From positions 43,403,880 through 43,467,879 of the forward strand of contig CP141132.1 in the NCBI GenBank assembly GCA_035236585.1: a stretch of 64,000 nucleotides of DNA. Reading direction: 5' to 3'. This document shows, piece after piece, positions 1 to 13,150 of this stretch. How positions within the stretch are numbered: the first letter of the stretch is position 1; each line of letters begins with the position of its first letter. The translations under genes were made by a program, and so were the position numbers. Source of the DNA: Warburgia ugandensis (lineage: Eukaryota; Streptophyta; Magnoliopsida; Canellales; Canellaceae). Below the pieces are notes generated by a model. The model ran no database searches, was not told the origin of the DNA, and was given only the letters and a program-made list of their open reading frames with translations.

Positions 1-1207
1 TTGTTTAGCATGACTTATTTTATGACTTGTTTAGCATATAAATGAATTTAGCATGCATATGATTAAATATATTATGCATAGACATGCTTTGCAAACAATT
101 GCATAAATTGCATAATTTGTGAGCATTGAGTTCTTGAAAGATTGCATGTCATTGAGGGTTACCAAAAGACACTGGAGTGCCCAAAAGACGCTTGGTAGGT
201 AGTTGTGAGGGCCAGGCAGTTGTGAGGGACCCAAAGAGGATAGGTTTTGAAAAAGAAGTTTTTCGCTTGTTTGATCTTATATGATTTGGGCTAGTAAGCT
301 CGTGGGCGCTATGCCAAGGGGTGTGGGTTGGCCACCCAGCCTCTACCACTACTAGGTGGATGGGTACCACGCCCAAAAAGGGCATGTCCCTATGTCGACT
401 GCATGTGGTACAGGGGGCTACCACTGGTGTCACGGCATTGGGTCAATGTGTCATATGCCCCGTGGAGGCTATGATGCTGTGTCCTCAGGTACCCGGGGAC
501 CACACGGCGGGGAGGTCGTGGGCATAGTTTGGGCCCTATGGTTTCATGGACTTACTTGCATTGCATATGGCATAATATGAGGTTGGTCGACCATACCATA
601 CTAGATATCCATGAATTGGATTCAATGAAGCATCTTATGCACACCATTATGTTATGATATATATATATGATACTTTCGACTTGGATTTTGTGATTTCCTT
701 AAGTCGTCAATATTCCAATTCGATGATGGTTTTTAATCTCGATATTGAACTTGAGTGTTCAGACATGCACATGTTTTGAAAGAGCATATGATTTTAAACA
801 TCGCATGCATTATAAAACTAGTAGTGATGGACTCCTACTGAGTATAGTATATACTCACCCAATCCTCAACATTTTTCAGACACAAAGTAAACACTTAAGG
901 GCAAGGAACGCTTGTGACAAAAGACACCCAGACTAAGTGCAAGTAAGTAAACCCCTATCTTATCTTTCAATGTTACTTGATTGTAGTTACTCTCTATAGT
1001 TGAGGCTGTGACTAACACTTTCTTGGGAATAGATTCAATTTAAAACCATGCCATGGCTAGATAATTGAAAAATGTGCTTCGACACTCGGGGTTTTATACA
1101 AAAGATTGTTTTCCAAAACAAAAAGATTTTCATACATTTCATATTTATAAAACAAGAGATCTCGCCTTTTTATCAAATTTGCATCATATAAAACCCGGGT
1201 CGTCACA
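1..1207 (+). mobile_element. LTR of family A, 3' part, cut by window edge
   Basis: This stretch is highly similar along its length to 39829-41019, the right-hand part of the solo LTR at 38500-41019, and ends with the same terminus (CCCGGGTCGTCACA). LTR polarity is inferred from the related C family, whose CACA end abuts a primer-binding site. No PBS follows position 1207, so this is probably also a solo LTR or a 3' LTR; its start and target-site duplication lie outside the window. Confidence 0.85.
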
Positions 1208-2956
1208 GAGGTACCCCTTCCTAAAAAGGTGGTGTCTCCCACCTACTACCCTGCATAAGACAGCTAACTACTCTCCCTCACTTTCCTATTTGGTGTCCAT
1301 CCTTTTCCTCCATCCTAGCCCTTAATTTGACCTTATTTAATCCCCACCACACCTTAGTACTAGGTTACACTAGGACAGACAAGAAAAATCTTACAAAACC
1401 AGCCCAAAATCCAAGCAAACTACCACTTTTTTCATCATAGGAAAAAGACGTCTCCTCCATAGGAAGGAGATGCCCACAGCCATCTACCCCAACTATTTCC
1501 TTTTTCTTGTTGTTTTGTAATGTCTTTGGGTGCTGCTATAAACTTCCCAGGTTTATGCTTCTTCCTTGAGTGTTCAACCTAGGATTATTAGAGTTTTGAT
1601 TCATTTTTTAAGGTTGCTTAGCCATTGCTGGAATTTCTTTCTTTTCATGTTAGTTGCCTTGTTTTTCCTTTAACTTTCCTTGCTTTTAAACTAAGATTCA
1701 AGTCTGGTTTTCCCTTATAGTTGCAGCCAAGGGAAATCCTCTTGAATCTAGTTTTGTTCTTTACCTTTCTTTGCATCTTTGTTCTCTTTTATCCCTCTTG
1801 ATTTTCCAGCTTTGGTTGCTTGAGTTCCATTGGATTATTGCATTAGTTCTGCATAGGATTCTCCCTTGATTTCAAGCATACTTGATCATGAGTGAATGTT
1901 GAAACAATTCAAGGAGAGTTTTTCTTGTAATTGAGGAGTGATTAAGATTAAGTGAACATCATTGTAATAGAATATAAGTTTCAGATTTGGACTACATATA
2001 TGGAGTGTTATGTTGCTGACATTTCAGATATAAGCCAATGAAATTCGTTAGAATTCCAACTCATGTTGTGTCCATCAGTGAATTAACTTTGTTCTTGAAT
2101 GTTTGAATGTACTGGAGTGATTAATTTCATGTTCTACTCATTGAATGTTTCAATTATCTTACTGCTGGAATTTTTTACATGAATGGTGTATGTTAATTTC
2201 ATGCTCAATATAATCTTGTTCACTTGACTTTTCAAGAGCCCAATTAGATTGCTAGATAGCTTAGTTAATGTTAGGAATAGATTGCATGCTTAGGTTTTTG
2301 AAGTAGTTGATTAAATCCACTCCTATCCAGTGAATCACGCATACCATTCCATGGTTACATGTATGGTAATTGGGTAGTTTTTCTTTTATTGTTGTTAGTG
2401 ATTGCTTTATTTTATTTTTCAAGTTTGGTTATAGTTATATTCCTTCAGTTTGCATCTTAGGTGGTTGGAAAGTAATCAAAATTTTCATAGTTATTAAAAT
2501 AGTTGATTTCGTTGCTTACTTTTCTTAGTTTTGTGTGATTGGGAATCTAGTGTGTTAAAGCATGTTTTCATTAGATTAGTTGTTAATTTCATGTTTACAA
2601 AAATTAGTTTAGGAAAGTTGTTAAATTGCATTCTATTAAAGTTTCTCTTTATGCAAGTTTTTAGTTAGGAAACTCATAAAATTGGAAGTTTTAATTTTAA
2701 AAAGTGCATGTTTTAAAAAGTTTTCCATTTAGCGTGTTTCTTGTTTTTGCTTAGTTTCCTTTTCTTAGTTTCCAAGTTCATGCTTCAATTTTCGTTCTTA
2801 ATTTAGGACAATAATCACTTGAATTTTGGCTAGTTTACATAGTTTAAAGTAGGGACTACTAGCATAATAATAGTACACCCCTCGTGGGATCGACCTCCCT
2901 AGATTGCTATATTGCAAATGATTTGTGTGCTTGCAAGTTTATTTGAAACAACAATA
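1208..2956 (+). mobile_element. Athila-like LTR remnant (family D, copy 1)
   Basis: The sequence resembles, in opposite orientation, the LTR at 13151-15417. Shared landmarks in the same order are a TATA-like GCTATAAACTTCC near 1533, a CAGCCAAGGGAAAT block near 1724, many pyrimidine-rich TTTAGTTT blocks, and a terminal CTCGTGGGATCGACC near 2882. Such a motif is common at the U5 side of Athila/Tat LTRs. The U3 part is truncated next to LTR A. No coding capacity is visible. The exact 3' boundary is uncertain; homology to the neighbouring internal region begins at about 2957. Confidence 0.5.
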
Positions 2957-5591
2957 GTAAGTACTCATAATTGCATTTTCAAGCCCTTGAGTACCTAGGT
3001 TACCCCTAGTGGATGAGTTTGCCTCATGAGGGTTTGTGTTGAATATACTAACAAAATTCAATAAGTCTAAGTCCTTTATTCTATCTTAGAAAATTCTCAT
3101 CTGTTAGTAAAACTTTACTTACTTTAACAACTCAATAAAGATGAATGAAAAATTCTACAAGTTACCCAGATACCAAAGTTATTTTATTCTAGTTTCATCT
3201 TAGAGTCTAGTGTGTGTGCACCTACATAAGTTAGGACTTCTAAATATATGTGCTTATTGCTCCTTTGGAAGGATGTCTTGAACTCAAATTCTCATCAATA
3301 TACACTCAAAAATAAAGCTCTTAAAGAAATGGGGTAAAAAAAAAATCCTCTCATTATGTGAATGAATTAAATAATTTGATGGTGTTCACATACTTTCTTT
3401 AAAACATAAATAGAGACAGAGATGTGATAATCCCTTGGAATGGATGCCATTACTAAGACCAATGGGTAGCTCACCTTAATTCTTTCATATTTATATCCTC
3501 TTTAAGGCTATGTTCCACCTAAGATCAATAGGTTTTCAGATAGGACAAAATGTAGGATTAGGTAGGGCACTAACAAGAAAGGTATAAGGATTCAAAGTTT
3601 CAAATATGAGTAGAGGTCTTCAATTGATGTATGATAATTTTTCTACCTTGAATGCATTGAAGTGAATATGGCTTCTGTATTTTCCTTTCACTTTTCTTCA
3701 TAACTTTTTCTTTTCTTTTTCTGATACTATTTTCAATTTTCCTTGGAGTTTTTAGAAGGAATACCTTTTATTGAGTGAAAGGCTTTTCTATGTAAACGCT
3801 TTTGATGTTTTTCACTTCTTCGATTGTTGTATTCTTTAAAATTTTTCTACCATCTATACTCATTTTATAATGGTACATAATGGGTATTCTTACTAGGTTT
3901 TTAGGATAAGTTAAATGGGGTCTTGAAAAGAAAAAGCTTTCTACGAGTCTCAAAGGGTCTAACTAATGGTATAGTATTTGGGTAGGCTTTATGTCGATAG
4001 GTTATAATTAGGATGGCCTATATCATTTCCTAGATTTCTTAAAGCTTATCAATTATCAGGCCATGAGCCTGATGAGTTGACCAATTCCTCTACCTTGCTT
4101 GTTCCCCTTCTCTTTGTTTCACTATTCACACCTAGGTTCCCAGCTAGGCCCATTCAAGAACAAGAAAATTACATCGTGATTTGGATCTTGATAAAACAAT
4201 ACATCAATGAGAGGTTAGTTCTATAAGTTCAATGAATTCTTTTTTATAAGAAGCATGTTAAAACAATATTTTTCTAAGAAAAAAATTGAGAATTCTCCAC
4301 TCAAAATATTTTCTATTTGGATTTTTACCTATATCCATAGATTTAATAAATATTTGGGAAACAAAGTTAGAACTCCCTTTTGATTTTTAGCAATTGACCA
4401 AAACTAAGATACTGGGATCATTCAAAATTGATGATCATTGAAGAAATTATGGAATTACATATAATCCTCAGAAAGATGATAGTCTCTAATACTCACTTGG
4501 TATATAGGTCTCCACTAATTTCTTGAGGGTCTCCAAGTCATAACCATCTATCTGTCTAGATTATGTACTATTCATAATTATATTTTGAGATTTAACTTTC
4601 ATAAAATAATTCAAGACATGAATAAAATATAGAATTAACCATATGAATTTATACTAAGAAGTTAAGAAAGTGGAAATACTAAACTTTTAGCAATCCAATT
4701 CTCATCATAGTAAAAGAACTTTGACCTTAAAACTTTGAAAATTTTGAATTTCTTTTCTTTTTTCAAAGTATGAAGAAACACTCAAAAATCTCATGCATGT
4801 TTACATCCCCAAACCTCAACTAAACATTGTTCCCAATGTTTTTGAAATATAAGATACTAAATGATAAATGGGTAATGTAGAAAAATGAGACTCTAAAATC
4901 TTGGGTTGCCTCCCAGTGAGCACTAAGTTTAACGTCTTTAGCTAGATTAGACAAACTATCCTAAATCTTACAATGAAATGGAAAATTTTCATGCCACTTC
5001 ATAATCTCACGGTAGTCTATATACATTCTCCACCTTGAAGTTTTTGGTGGTGATGATAGTAGGACATAATAGACCAACAAAATTTTAGATTTGGTGGGAC
5101 TACATTAAAATTGTTGAACACCCATTTTTAGAATTTCACGGTAGTCAATAAATATCTTCCACCCTGAAATATGAGGTAGTAGTACTAGATAGAATAAAAG
5201 ACCACCATGAAGTGTGTTGGACCATATTAAAATGAATGTTCTCCTTTATATTTTCCTAAAACTGGGGTGTAAGTTGATTTTGTACTTCCCTAAAGGTTGT
5301 TCTTGATGGAATGGTGATAGGGTGGGGCTTAAATTGTTAGTGTCTTCTAATGTGTACCTTAGAGTAGTATGATGTAAGCTTTGTATATCAATGGACTCTT
5401 CTTCTTCCTTTTCTTTAAATACAAGTAAGGTTTTAGGTTAACCTATATTGTGATCTAAAGTTTGATCAAATAACGTTTGCTGGTCCCAATTGAATACTTC
5501 TTCTACACTTCAAGGTTCAGTTTGTATTTCAGGATCTGCAAGGAGTTCTACTCTTTCTTGACATTGAGAAGTGTCCACTAAAGGCTTAGTG
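2957..5591 (-). mobile_element. Athila-like internal non-coding remnant, copy 1
   Basis: No gene is seen. Positions 2957-3450 match 15500-15970, and about 4440-5591 matches about 11200-12100 with heavy divergence, so this is one of several decayed copies of the same retroelement region. A GGGTTGCCTCCCAGTGAGC-type block near 4903 is typical of the non-coding part flanking pol in Athila/Tat elements. The stretch ends abruptly at the solo LTR at 5592. The short ORF at 3768-3953 has no recognisable product. Confidence 0.5.
5003..5250. repeat. diverged tandem duplication, period about 129 bp
   Basis: Two units start with AATCTCACGGTAGTC (5003) and AATTTCACGGTAGTC (5132) and run through a shared CTCCACC/CTTCCACC and GACCA block. 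The second Athila-like copy (11860-11960) has only one unit, so the duplication arose in this copy. Confidence 0.6.
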
Positions 5592-6157
5592 TGTAATAAC
5601 CCCAGTTTTTGTAAATTGATTAAGAAAATCAATTTAGTTTGAATTCTTAAAAATTCTAGGCTGGAATATTAGGTTAGTGAAAATTCTCTTTTTATAGAGA
5701 TTAAAACATGATCTAAACCTTACAAATTATGAATGTACTCAAAAAACCAATCGAAATGACACTAAGTACGTTCAATTCTGAGTTAAAATGAAAAATTCCT
5801 AATTTTCCCTATTTTTATGAATAAAAGGGTAAAATGGTAATTTCACCCATAATCGAGATCTAAGACTTCATTATTTAGAATTTACTTAGAAATAAAATTC
5901 CAACACCACTAAGTATGCTCAATTGCGAGTTCAAGAGAATAAAATGGATTTTTCTCCACAAAAGGGCAAAATGGTCTTTTCACACCTATGTGGGGCACAC
6001 AAATGGATCCAATGGCCAAAAAACATGTAATAAGTGGTCAAGCCACTACCAGCTAATAGTGAAGAAGGAGGTGGTATTGGAGGATCCAATGTTAATTTAA
6101 TATCCAAAAGAATTAAAACATAATTATTACAAATAATTATGAAATTTTCAAAAACAT

Positions 6158-6167
6158 CTATAAATAC
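6158..6167 (+). promoter_or_regulatory. TATA box of LTR C
   Basis: CTATAAATAC lies 566 bp from the LTR start. Equivalent TATA boxes occur in the other C copies (near 37847, 50560 and 58350 on the minus strand, 51826 on the plus strand). This places a short U3 of about 0.6 kb and leaves more than 4 kb of R and U5. Transcription start is inferred, not seen. Confidence 0.55.
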
Positions 6168-9100
6168 ACCCCCAAAAATCCTCCAAAATTGTTCAAAAAA
6201 ATTATCAAAAAAATTATATTGCTTCCCTTGAAAACCCAGATCTATATTCATTTCCAATTTTCAAAACTCCCAAAAATCTCTCTTCTTTCATTTTCTCACT
6301 CCTCTCTCTAAATTGGAACAAGAGACCTAAATTCAAGTAGGCACTCTTTTCCAAAAAAAATCTCACAAATCTAACTATTTATATTGTCTTAGATGACCTT
6401 ATCAACAAAACCCCAAAACAAATTGCAAGATCCAATGGTGAAATCAACATGAAATCACAAAACAAGCGGTTCTTGGGTGATCGTATCATCAAGTGGGTAG
6501 TCATTTAAATTGGACTACAAAACTAATGTTTTTCTCCAATCAGGTAGGTGGAAACTCTTTCCACACTCAATTCATGTTATTTTATATTTTTTTCTGAAAT
6601 TAGTTTTATGCTAAAAATAATAAAAATCAAGTAAGAATAAGAACCCTTCAATTCTAGATGATGGAGGCTCAGATGGAAAATTTGAACCATCCAATCAAAC
6701 TAGAGGGGTCCAAAACCCTAGGGTAAGAAATATGAGCCCTTGGATGTTTCAGATTTGGGAGGTATGGAGAAGGGTTGATCTGACGGTCCAGATCGGACCA
6801 TCTCAACCAATCTCCCCAGATCAAGCGTTGATCTAAGCTTAACCCCACTTAGATCATTTAACCATGTTTTGGGATTGTTTAGTTAGGTTTTAGATCATCT
6901 TTCCATGTTCCAGATCAACTAAAACACATTCTAATGGCCACATCAAATCTGAGTCGTTGATTTTTTTGTTTTAATTGAAATCATGTTTTTTCATTTGAGA
7001 GCTCATTTTAGCTTTGATTTTAGATTAGAAAGTTGCTATGAATGTCTAATGGTGTTTAGAATCTAATGGGGATGTTATATTTATGTTTTTAATTGTATTT
7101 ACATATGATAATCACTAAAATCTATTCCAATAGTAATGGATAATGATCAAAATGATGTCAAATTGATAACCTAATCTGATGGATGGATCCAGAAGGTGTC
7201 AAAACTGATTGATGATCATAGTAGGATTTCTAATCCTCTATATAGGTTTATTTGATAAAAAATAGTACAGTATAAAATCAGCAGTTGAAAATGGCTAAAA
7301 ATTTAAAAATGCAATTACTCTGTCAATTTAAGTACAATTTTTAATCTCTAAGATGCTATGAATAGATCTTTATGAGGGGAACATACTGAAGCCATAAAAA
7401 TAAATTTTAAGCATCAAAAATTTTTGTTAATTAAAAATACTCTTACTTACACCCTTGATCAAGTAGATCTAGGGTGATCAGAATTGAAAATCTAGATTCA
7501 TTAAGGATCTAATGATGATAAAATATAATGGGGATGGTTGGATTGGATTGATATGAAATAAATCAAGGTGTAGGACCTTAAATGAAAAAAATAATCATGG
7601 AAAATCTCAATGGATCTCCTTGATCAAATGGATTAAGAATGATCAGGACAATTGGACCTATAAGATGGACAAATCAGATGGTTGGATCATAAGGACAGCT
7701 TGATCACATGCTTAATTTATTGTCTTTTACAATAAATTTGATTTAAATATGATCTATGTCTATTTTCCAATTTTAGTGTAATTATCTTTAATTTCTTAGA
7801 ATAAGATGTTGTAATATTATTAGTTAATTTCTTTTAAATAGCAAATTTAAATTCAGGTCAATACTTTCAATTTTAGCATGATTGTCTTTAAATACCTTAG
7901 AATTATTGGTGTAATTTCTTTTAATCGTAGAATTATGAAAAATACCTTAAAAGAGGTAATTAATGACATATAGATGGGCTTCACTAAATGCATATACATC
8001 ATGAAGTATAATCATAGTAAGGGCTATAGTTAGTAGGACAATATAAGGGTTATCAAATCCTTGGCCTAAACTAGGAGAATAATTAATCCCATGAATGAAA
8101 TTTTAAATGTTCATGGATTTAATTTAAAATCAATTAGACAGAGTACTTAGGGTTAAAATGCTCATAGGAACCTTATGAAAGGTTGAGATAAGGTCACTCT
8201 AGTGAATGCTAAACATGGTGGTTAAGGGGGCTTTTTAATAAAGCCTTGCTCTTCCCCTACCTTCCATTGACATTTGTGAGGTCTAAATACCTCCTTACAT
8301 GAGGATTGAAGTAACCACTTAGTGTTCAACCATTCAGCTAGTAAGCCTTAGCTAATTTAAAATAAGAGGAGCAGTCTAGACTTAGGCTGAAATAAGTTAT
8401 CTTCAACCAGTAAAACATTAACTAGATGAATAATAATAATAATAATAAGAGCATAAAAGGTTAGTAAAATATCTAATCCTAATAAAAATTGTAAGTAAGA
8501 TAAAGATGATCAAATAAGATCCATGGGATCTTGAATGATCAAGAACAATAAAAAGAAATAAATACTTCTTGATGATATATATATTGCTTTCAATTTAGAT
8601 CAAATAGAATAGAAGATCTTAAATCAAATAGAAGATCTGAACCCTTGATCAATTATGATTCAAGGAAGAGAACCAAGATCATCCTCCTTAGGGATGATCA
8701 AATAACTAAACATAGATCAAAGAAGAACTAGATGATAGAAGATCTAAGCCCTTGATCTTTATCAACAAGTATAAATTGTTGATCAAAGGATCTATGAAAG
8801 ATCAAGATCAAAGAAAGAAATACACAAAGACTTAGAATTAAAAATATTTAGATATGAAAGATTAGAAGATCATTCTAACCATCAGATCTATTGATCAATA
8901 GGATAAACACTATCTGAGGAAGATAGATCATGATAGGACACAAGATCTAGATCCTTTACATCAAAGGACAAGATTAAACAAAGAATATAGATAGGATAAA
9001 AAAAAATATAGGATTATTTAGATTGTATTTATATTGATAGTATGTATGGATTTACAGATTTCATACATCAGTCAAGATCATGAAAGATATGAAGAAATTG

Positions 9101-10198
9101 ATCACTACTTGAAGGTAGGAGGATTTTATGAATGCATCTGCATGAGAGTACATGTTATATACATGATCTTATGTCTAGAAATGTTGACAGGTATAACATA
9201 AATACTTGTATTGAACCCATTAAAAACCCTTATGATCCAACCAAAACACATATGAAATGGTTAAGTTAGAATTGAGGCTAGACTCTAAGTGAATAGGGAA
9301 CCACAAGATATTCCAACCCTAGATAAATAGACAGATTGTCTGATAAGTATAAAATCAATACATGGGAATCATTCATATAGAATGGTGATCCCTAAACGTG
9401 TATGAACATGGTTATCATTCATTGTAAATGATGATCCCTAAGTTTGAAGTGAAATCCTATCCTCTGTATAAGAATACCAAAAATACAAGGATAATTATAT
9501 AAACAAACAAGACGTCTGATAAGTAAAAAGATTACTTTACATACAAGCACGGAGGCTTATGGTTTTATTTTAAACAGGCATAGTCCAAGGGATGCTATGC
9601 TAGGAAAGTAGTAGAGTTTGGCCACCTGTTCTCCGAAATGTGATATATATGAAGATACCGTGCCCAAAGAGAGGCAAAATGTCGGGCAGGGCAATTATGG
9701 AAAGGCCACCAGTGTGATGGTCTGTCTCCCCATATGACATGACATAGATAATTTTCCAAACTTGGTATCCATGGAGTATGAAAGCAGTTATTCAAGCACG
9801 CTAGTATGGATTCTGACTGCATGCATAGTAGTCCTTTGAGTATTTTTGCATTATGATGCATGGTATAGTGAAATGCCTTATGATATGGCATGATGAGATG
9901 CTGCGTAATCATGGATTACGATACTACCCAAATGAGGGAGTATTTCTAGCAGAGTCTAGATGATTTATCAACTCAACATAAGTTAGATATGATTATGTTT
10001 TGAGATATTAACTATTTTTCACGGTTTTGACCGTATGTATATATCTATACATAGTATACCGTATGTTTGTGTAAGGATGTACATATATGACAAAGCAAAG
10101 AGATTGCTCCATGAGTATGAATAATGGGATTATGAAGTATTATGATTATACTGCCAAATTATTCTTCTTCTTGAATCCCCTACTAAGCATAGCTTGTT

Positions 10199-10234
10199 GA
10201 GATATTGTAAATGTTTCAATGTTTACAATATCTC
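10199..10234 (+). other. Conserved hairpin near the LTR C end
   Basis: GAGATATTGTAAA (10199-10211) and its perfect reverse complement (10222-10234) enclose a 10-nt loop, 414 bp before the LTR end. The same structure sits 393-425 bp from the end of every other C-type LTR here (18551-18585, 33781-33811, 46032-46062, 46846-46876, 55201-55240). Confidence 0.7.
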
Positions 10235-10648
10235 TAATACAGAGAAGGAGAATTAGGAACTCAAGACATATGAAGACTTGAAAGAAGAATCAATCAGGGT
10301 ATATCCTTTGAAGACATGTATTTTTCTTTGAGAGCATTGTATTGTATTGAGGGTTTTTATTGTATGGTGAGCATTTGAAATTTGAACAAGTATTGTACTG
10401 ATACCAGGCTGTACTGTGAACCACTAGATGGATTCTAGAATTTAATTAAAGTATATTCCTTCAGTGGAATTTTATCTTGTACAAAAATTCTACTTATATT
10501 ATGTATGAAGTGATTACTTGGGTTCTTCAAAACAAGATCTAAAGAAAAGAATTTATGCAGCTTTGTTTTATGAAAATTTTTTACTACTAAGGGCCTTGCC
10601 TTTGAAAAGTGTATTACAAAATGTGTTACAAAAACCTAGGTCGTCACA

Positions 10649-11980
10649 ATAAGGGTATACAAGGTGTTTTAAAAAATATGTAAATATTTTCTACTAGTGT
10701 ATTCTCAACTTTCTTTTCTACACATGAGAGTGAACATTTCTTTTTTATAATGGCTATCCTTTTACTTTTTTCCTCTTTGACTTTTGTATAGCCTTTCTTT
10801 GAATTTTTTCTCATTTCATCCATTTTTATGTTCATCTCTTCACTTGTATTGTTCAAACTTTTATCAAGATAATCTTCAACCATTTCTATATATTTCTAGA
10901 ACAACTAGGTAATGGATATATTATACAGGTTCAATAGGGGTACTGGTTAATGGGTTCATAAAGAAAAGGTTTAATAAATAGGCTCAAGAGGCTAACTAGT
11001 AGAATAATAACTTAGGGAAGGCTAAAGGCTCTAGGCTTACCAAGGATGGCGTCTATCATTTTCTATGTTTCATGTGGCTTGGATTGACCATAAACTTCAG
11101 AGTTAAATGGTATAGCCTGTCAAATGTTTTCTCAAAAGTTGATGAAGGTGGAGAATAATGACACCAATTAGGAGTTTATGTTTGCCGAAGAAAAATTAGA
11201 ATTTATATATAACCCTCAAAGTAAAGAATGTCTCTAAAGCTCACTTAGGTTAATAGCCTCCACAAATCTTCTTTAAGAACTCTAAGTTATACCTACTTTT
11301 TAACTTTATATATATATATATAGTTAGTTAGTTATTAGTTTGTGCAATGAATATTTCAAGTTTAATTTTCCATAGAAATCTTTAAAAAAAAGGATAAAGT
11401 AGTGAACTAATTATGTACAAATCCTATTAATAAGTTAAAGTTTACAAATATATTGAATATTTGAAAAATCCAATTCTCATCCTTATAAAGGAACTTTTCA
11501 CAAATTTTTCAAAATTCTTTAGAAATTTTCATCCTTTTTTTTTTTTTAATTGAAAAGAAAGGACTCAAAAGTAACTAAAAAAATCTTTAAACACATCAAA
11601 ATTTAAATACCATACTCTCAGACTTAAATTAAACAGTGTTCTCAATGTTTCAAAATAAAAGCATGGTTAAATGAAAAGCTAAGTAGAGAGAGAAGTGTTA
11701 TGGGGATAATACCTCCACTCCAAGGATGGTTCATTGATCCATCAATGTGGTCAATTATGAAAAATATACAATGAAATGCAACATGCAACTAGATTAACTA
11801 ATTTATGAAATCTAAACCTAAACTAACTATGGAGCTTTTAGAAAACACACTCCATTTTAGAATCTCACAATAGTCAATGTACATTCTCCACCCAGAGATG
11901 TGTGGTGAGAATAGTAGGATTGCATGTTGACCGCCATGAACTAGTATTTCTTTGGACCAACTTAACGTGACTTGGCCCAA
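10649..11980 (-). mobile_element. Athila-like non-coding remnant, copy 2
   Basis: This stretch has no supported gene. From about 11200 it matches 4440-5000 of copy 1. The 79-codon ORF at 10644-10883 (lysine- and glutamate-rich) crosses the LTR boundary and is not recognised. A (TA)n tract lies near 11308. It continues without a break into the protease-region fragment on its right. Confidence 0.45.
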
Positions 11981-13150
11981 GAACTGTCAAATTTGGAATA
12001 TAGGATGCCAACATCTAAAAGTTGAAAATTTTCCTCTTTTTTCACATCTTCCTTAATGCTAGGCTTAAGCTCACTTTGCATCTCCCTAAAAGGTGCTTCA
12101 TTTTCCTCTTGAGAGAGAGAAATTGTGGGGATTATACCCTCTTATTTATCTTTTGTACACCCTAAAGCTTGTTGATGTTTGGTCACAACAACAATGGACT
12201 CTCCTTCCTATACAACCAGGGTATTAGATGAACTGAAACTATCACAATGTGAAATTTTTATGAATATGAAATGGCTTCTACTAGGTTTCAGATTTGTTGT
12301 GTTTACCATTTCAAAGTGTCGATTAAAGGCACATTATTTAGTAAATCATTCACTTTGTCAATGGAGATATCTATATCAAAGTCAAAACCAAAGTAAGCTA
12401 GGCATGTCTCGAGAGGATAATGTTGGAGGATGATCGGGAAGGCAAAGTTTCTATCATATTTACTTTGAAGTGATTTTCAAAGTTTGGTTGTCCAATATCA
12501 AAGACTTTAGCTTGAGGTCCATGTTCTCAAAGGAGAACTTCCTTGTACCATCTATATAGTTACTGATAGCATTCGATGTAGCCAAAAATGGTCATCCCAA
12601 GATGATTGGAGTTTGACTACCAAGGTATGCTATAGACTAGGTATCTAAGACTAAAAATCCTACTGGAAATAAAAACTTATCAACTTAAACCAATACATCC
12701 TCTACCACATCACGAGGAACTTTAACAGACCTATCTACCAGTTTAGTGTGGTGGTAGTCTTTTTCATCTCGACTAAGGCTGACTCCTTATAGACATAATA
12801 AGGTAACCAAATCAAGTAGAGCTCTATCAATAGTGTGTTCCCCAATCACACATGATATAGTGGGGATACCTGGATCTCTGCAATTTAATGTGTTTCTCTT
12901 TTGGGTGCAAAGATTTTTCATAAATTTGGCATAAGAAGGTATATCTTTGATTGCATTAAGTAATGAAATATTTATATTCACTTACTTAAACACATCCATT
13001 AACTTATCAAAATTATTATTCTTAGCCATGTTTAATCTATGAGGAAATGGAGCCTTTGGAATATAATGCAACTTAAGACTAAGGTTAAGAGAAGTAGGAG
13101 GTGGTTGTTTCTTCTCTTTTTTCTTCTAAGTCTTCTCAGGGGTAGTGTAA
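11981..13150 (-). pseudogene. Athila/Tat-like gag-pol fragment around the protease
   Basis: Read on the minus strand, about 13040-12790 encodes the stretch before the retroviral-type aspartic protease of Athila/Tat elements: NISLLNAIKDIPSYAKFMKN, then an IPTISCVIGEH segment and ALLDL. Near 12620-12480, in another frame, come PIILG, PFLATSNAI and KFSFENMDLKLK, the usual protease end. Several stops and frameshifts separate these pieces and the DxGAS-type active site is not intact, so this is a dead remnant. No reverse transcriptase follows; downstream (towards 11981) the reading is lost. Lineage rests on motif recognition only. Confidence 0.7.

Larger units (their letters stand above)
5592..10648 (+). 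mobile_element. Solo LTR of family C (5057 bp)
   Basis: It starts TGTAATAACCCC and ends CTAGGTCGTCACA, the same termini as the T2 LTRs, and can be followed alongside those LTRs through TATA box, AGGTAGGTG motif, AT-rich middle and terminal hairpin. No PBS follows the right end and no polypurine tract precedes the left end, so it is solo. The flanking 5-mers (TAGTG left, ATAAG right) do not match, unlike the other solo LTRs in the window. There is no coding sequence; the short ORFs inside are chance. A (TAA)n tract of about 20 bp sits near 8430. Confidence 0.8.
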
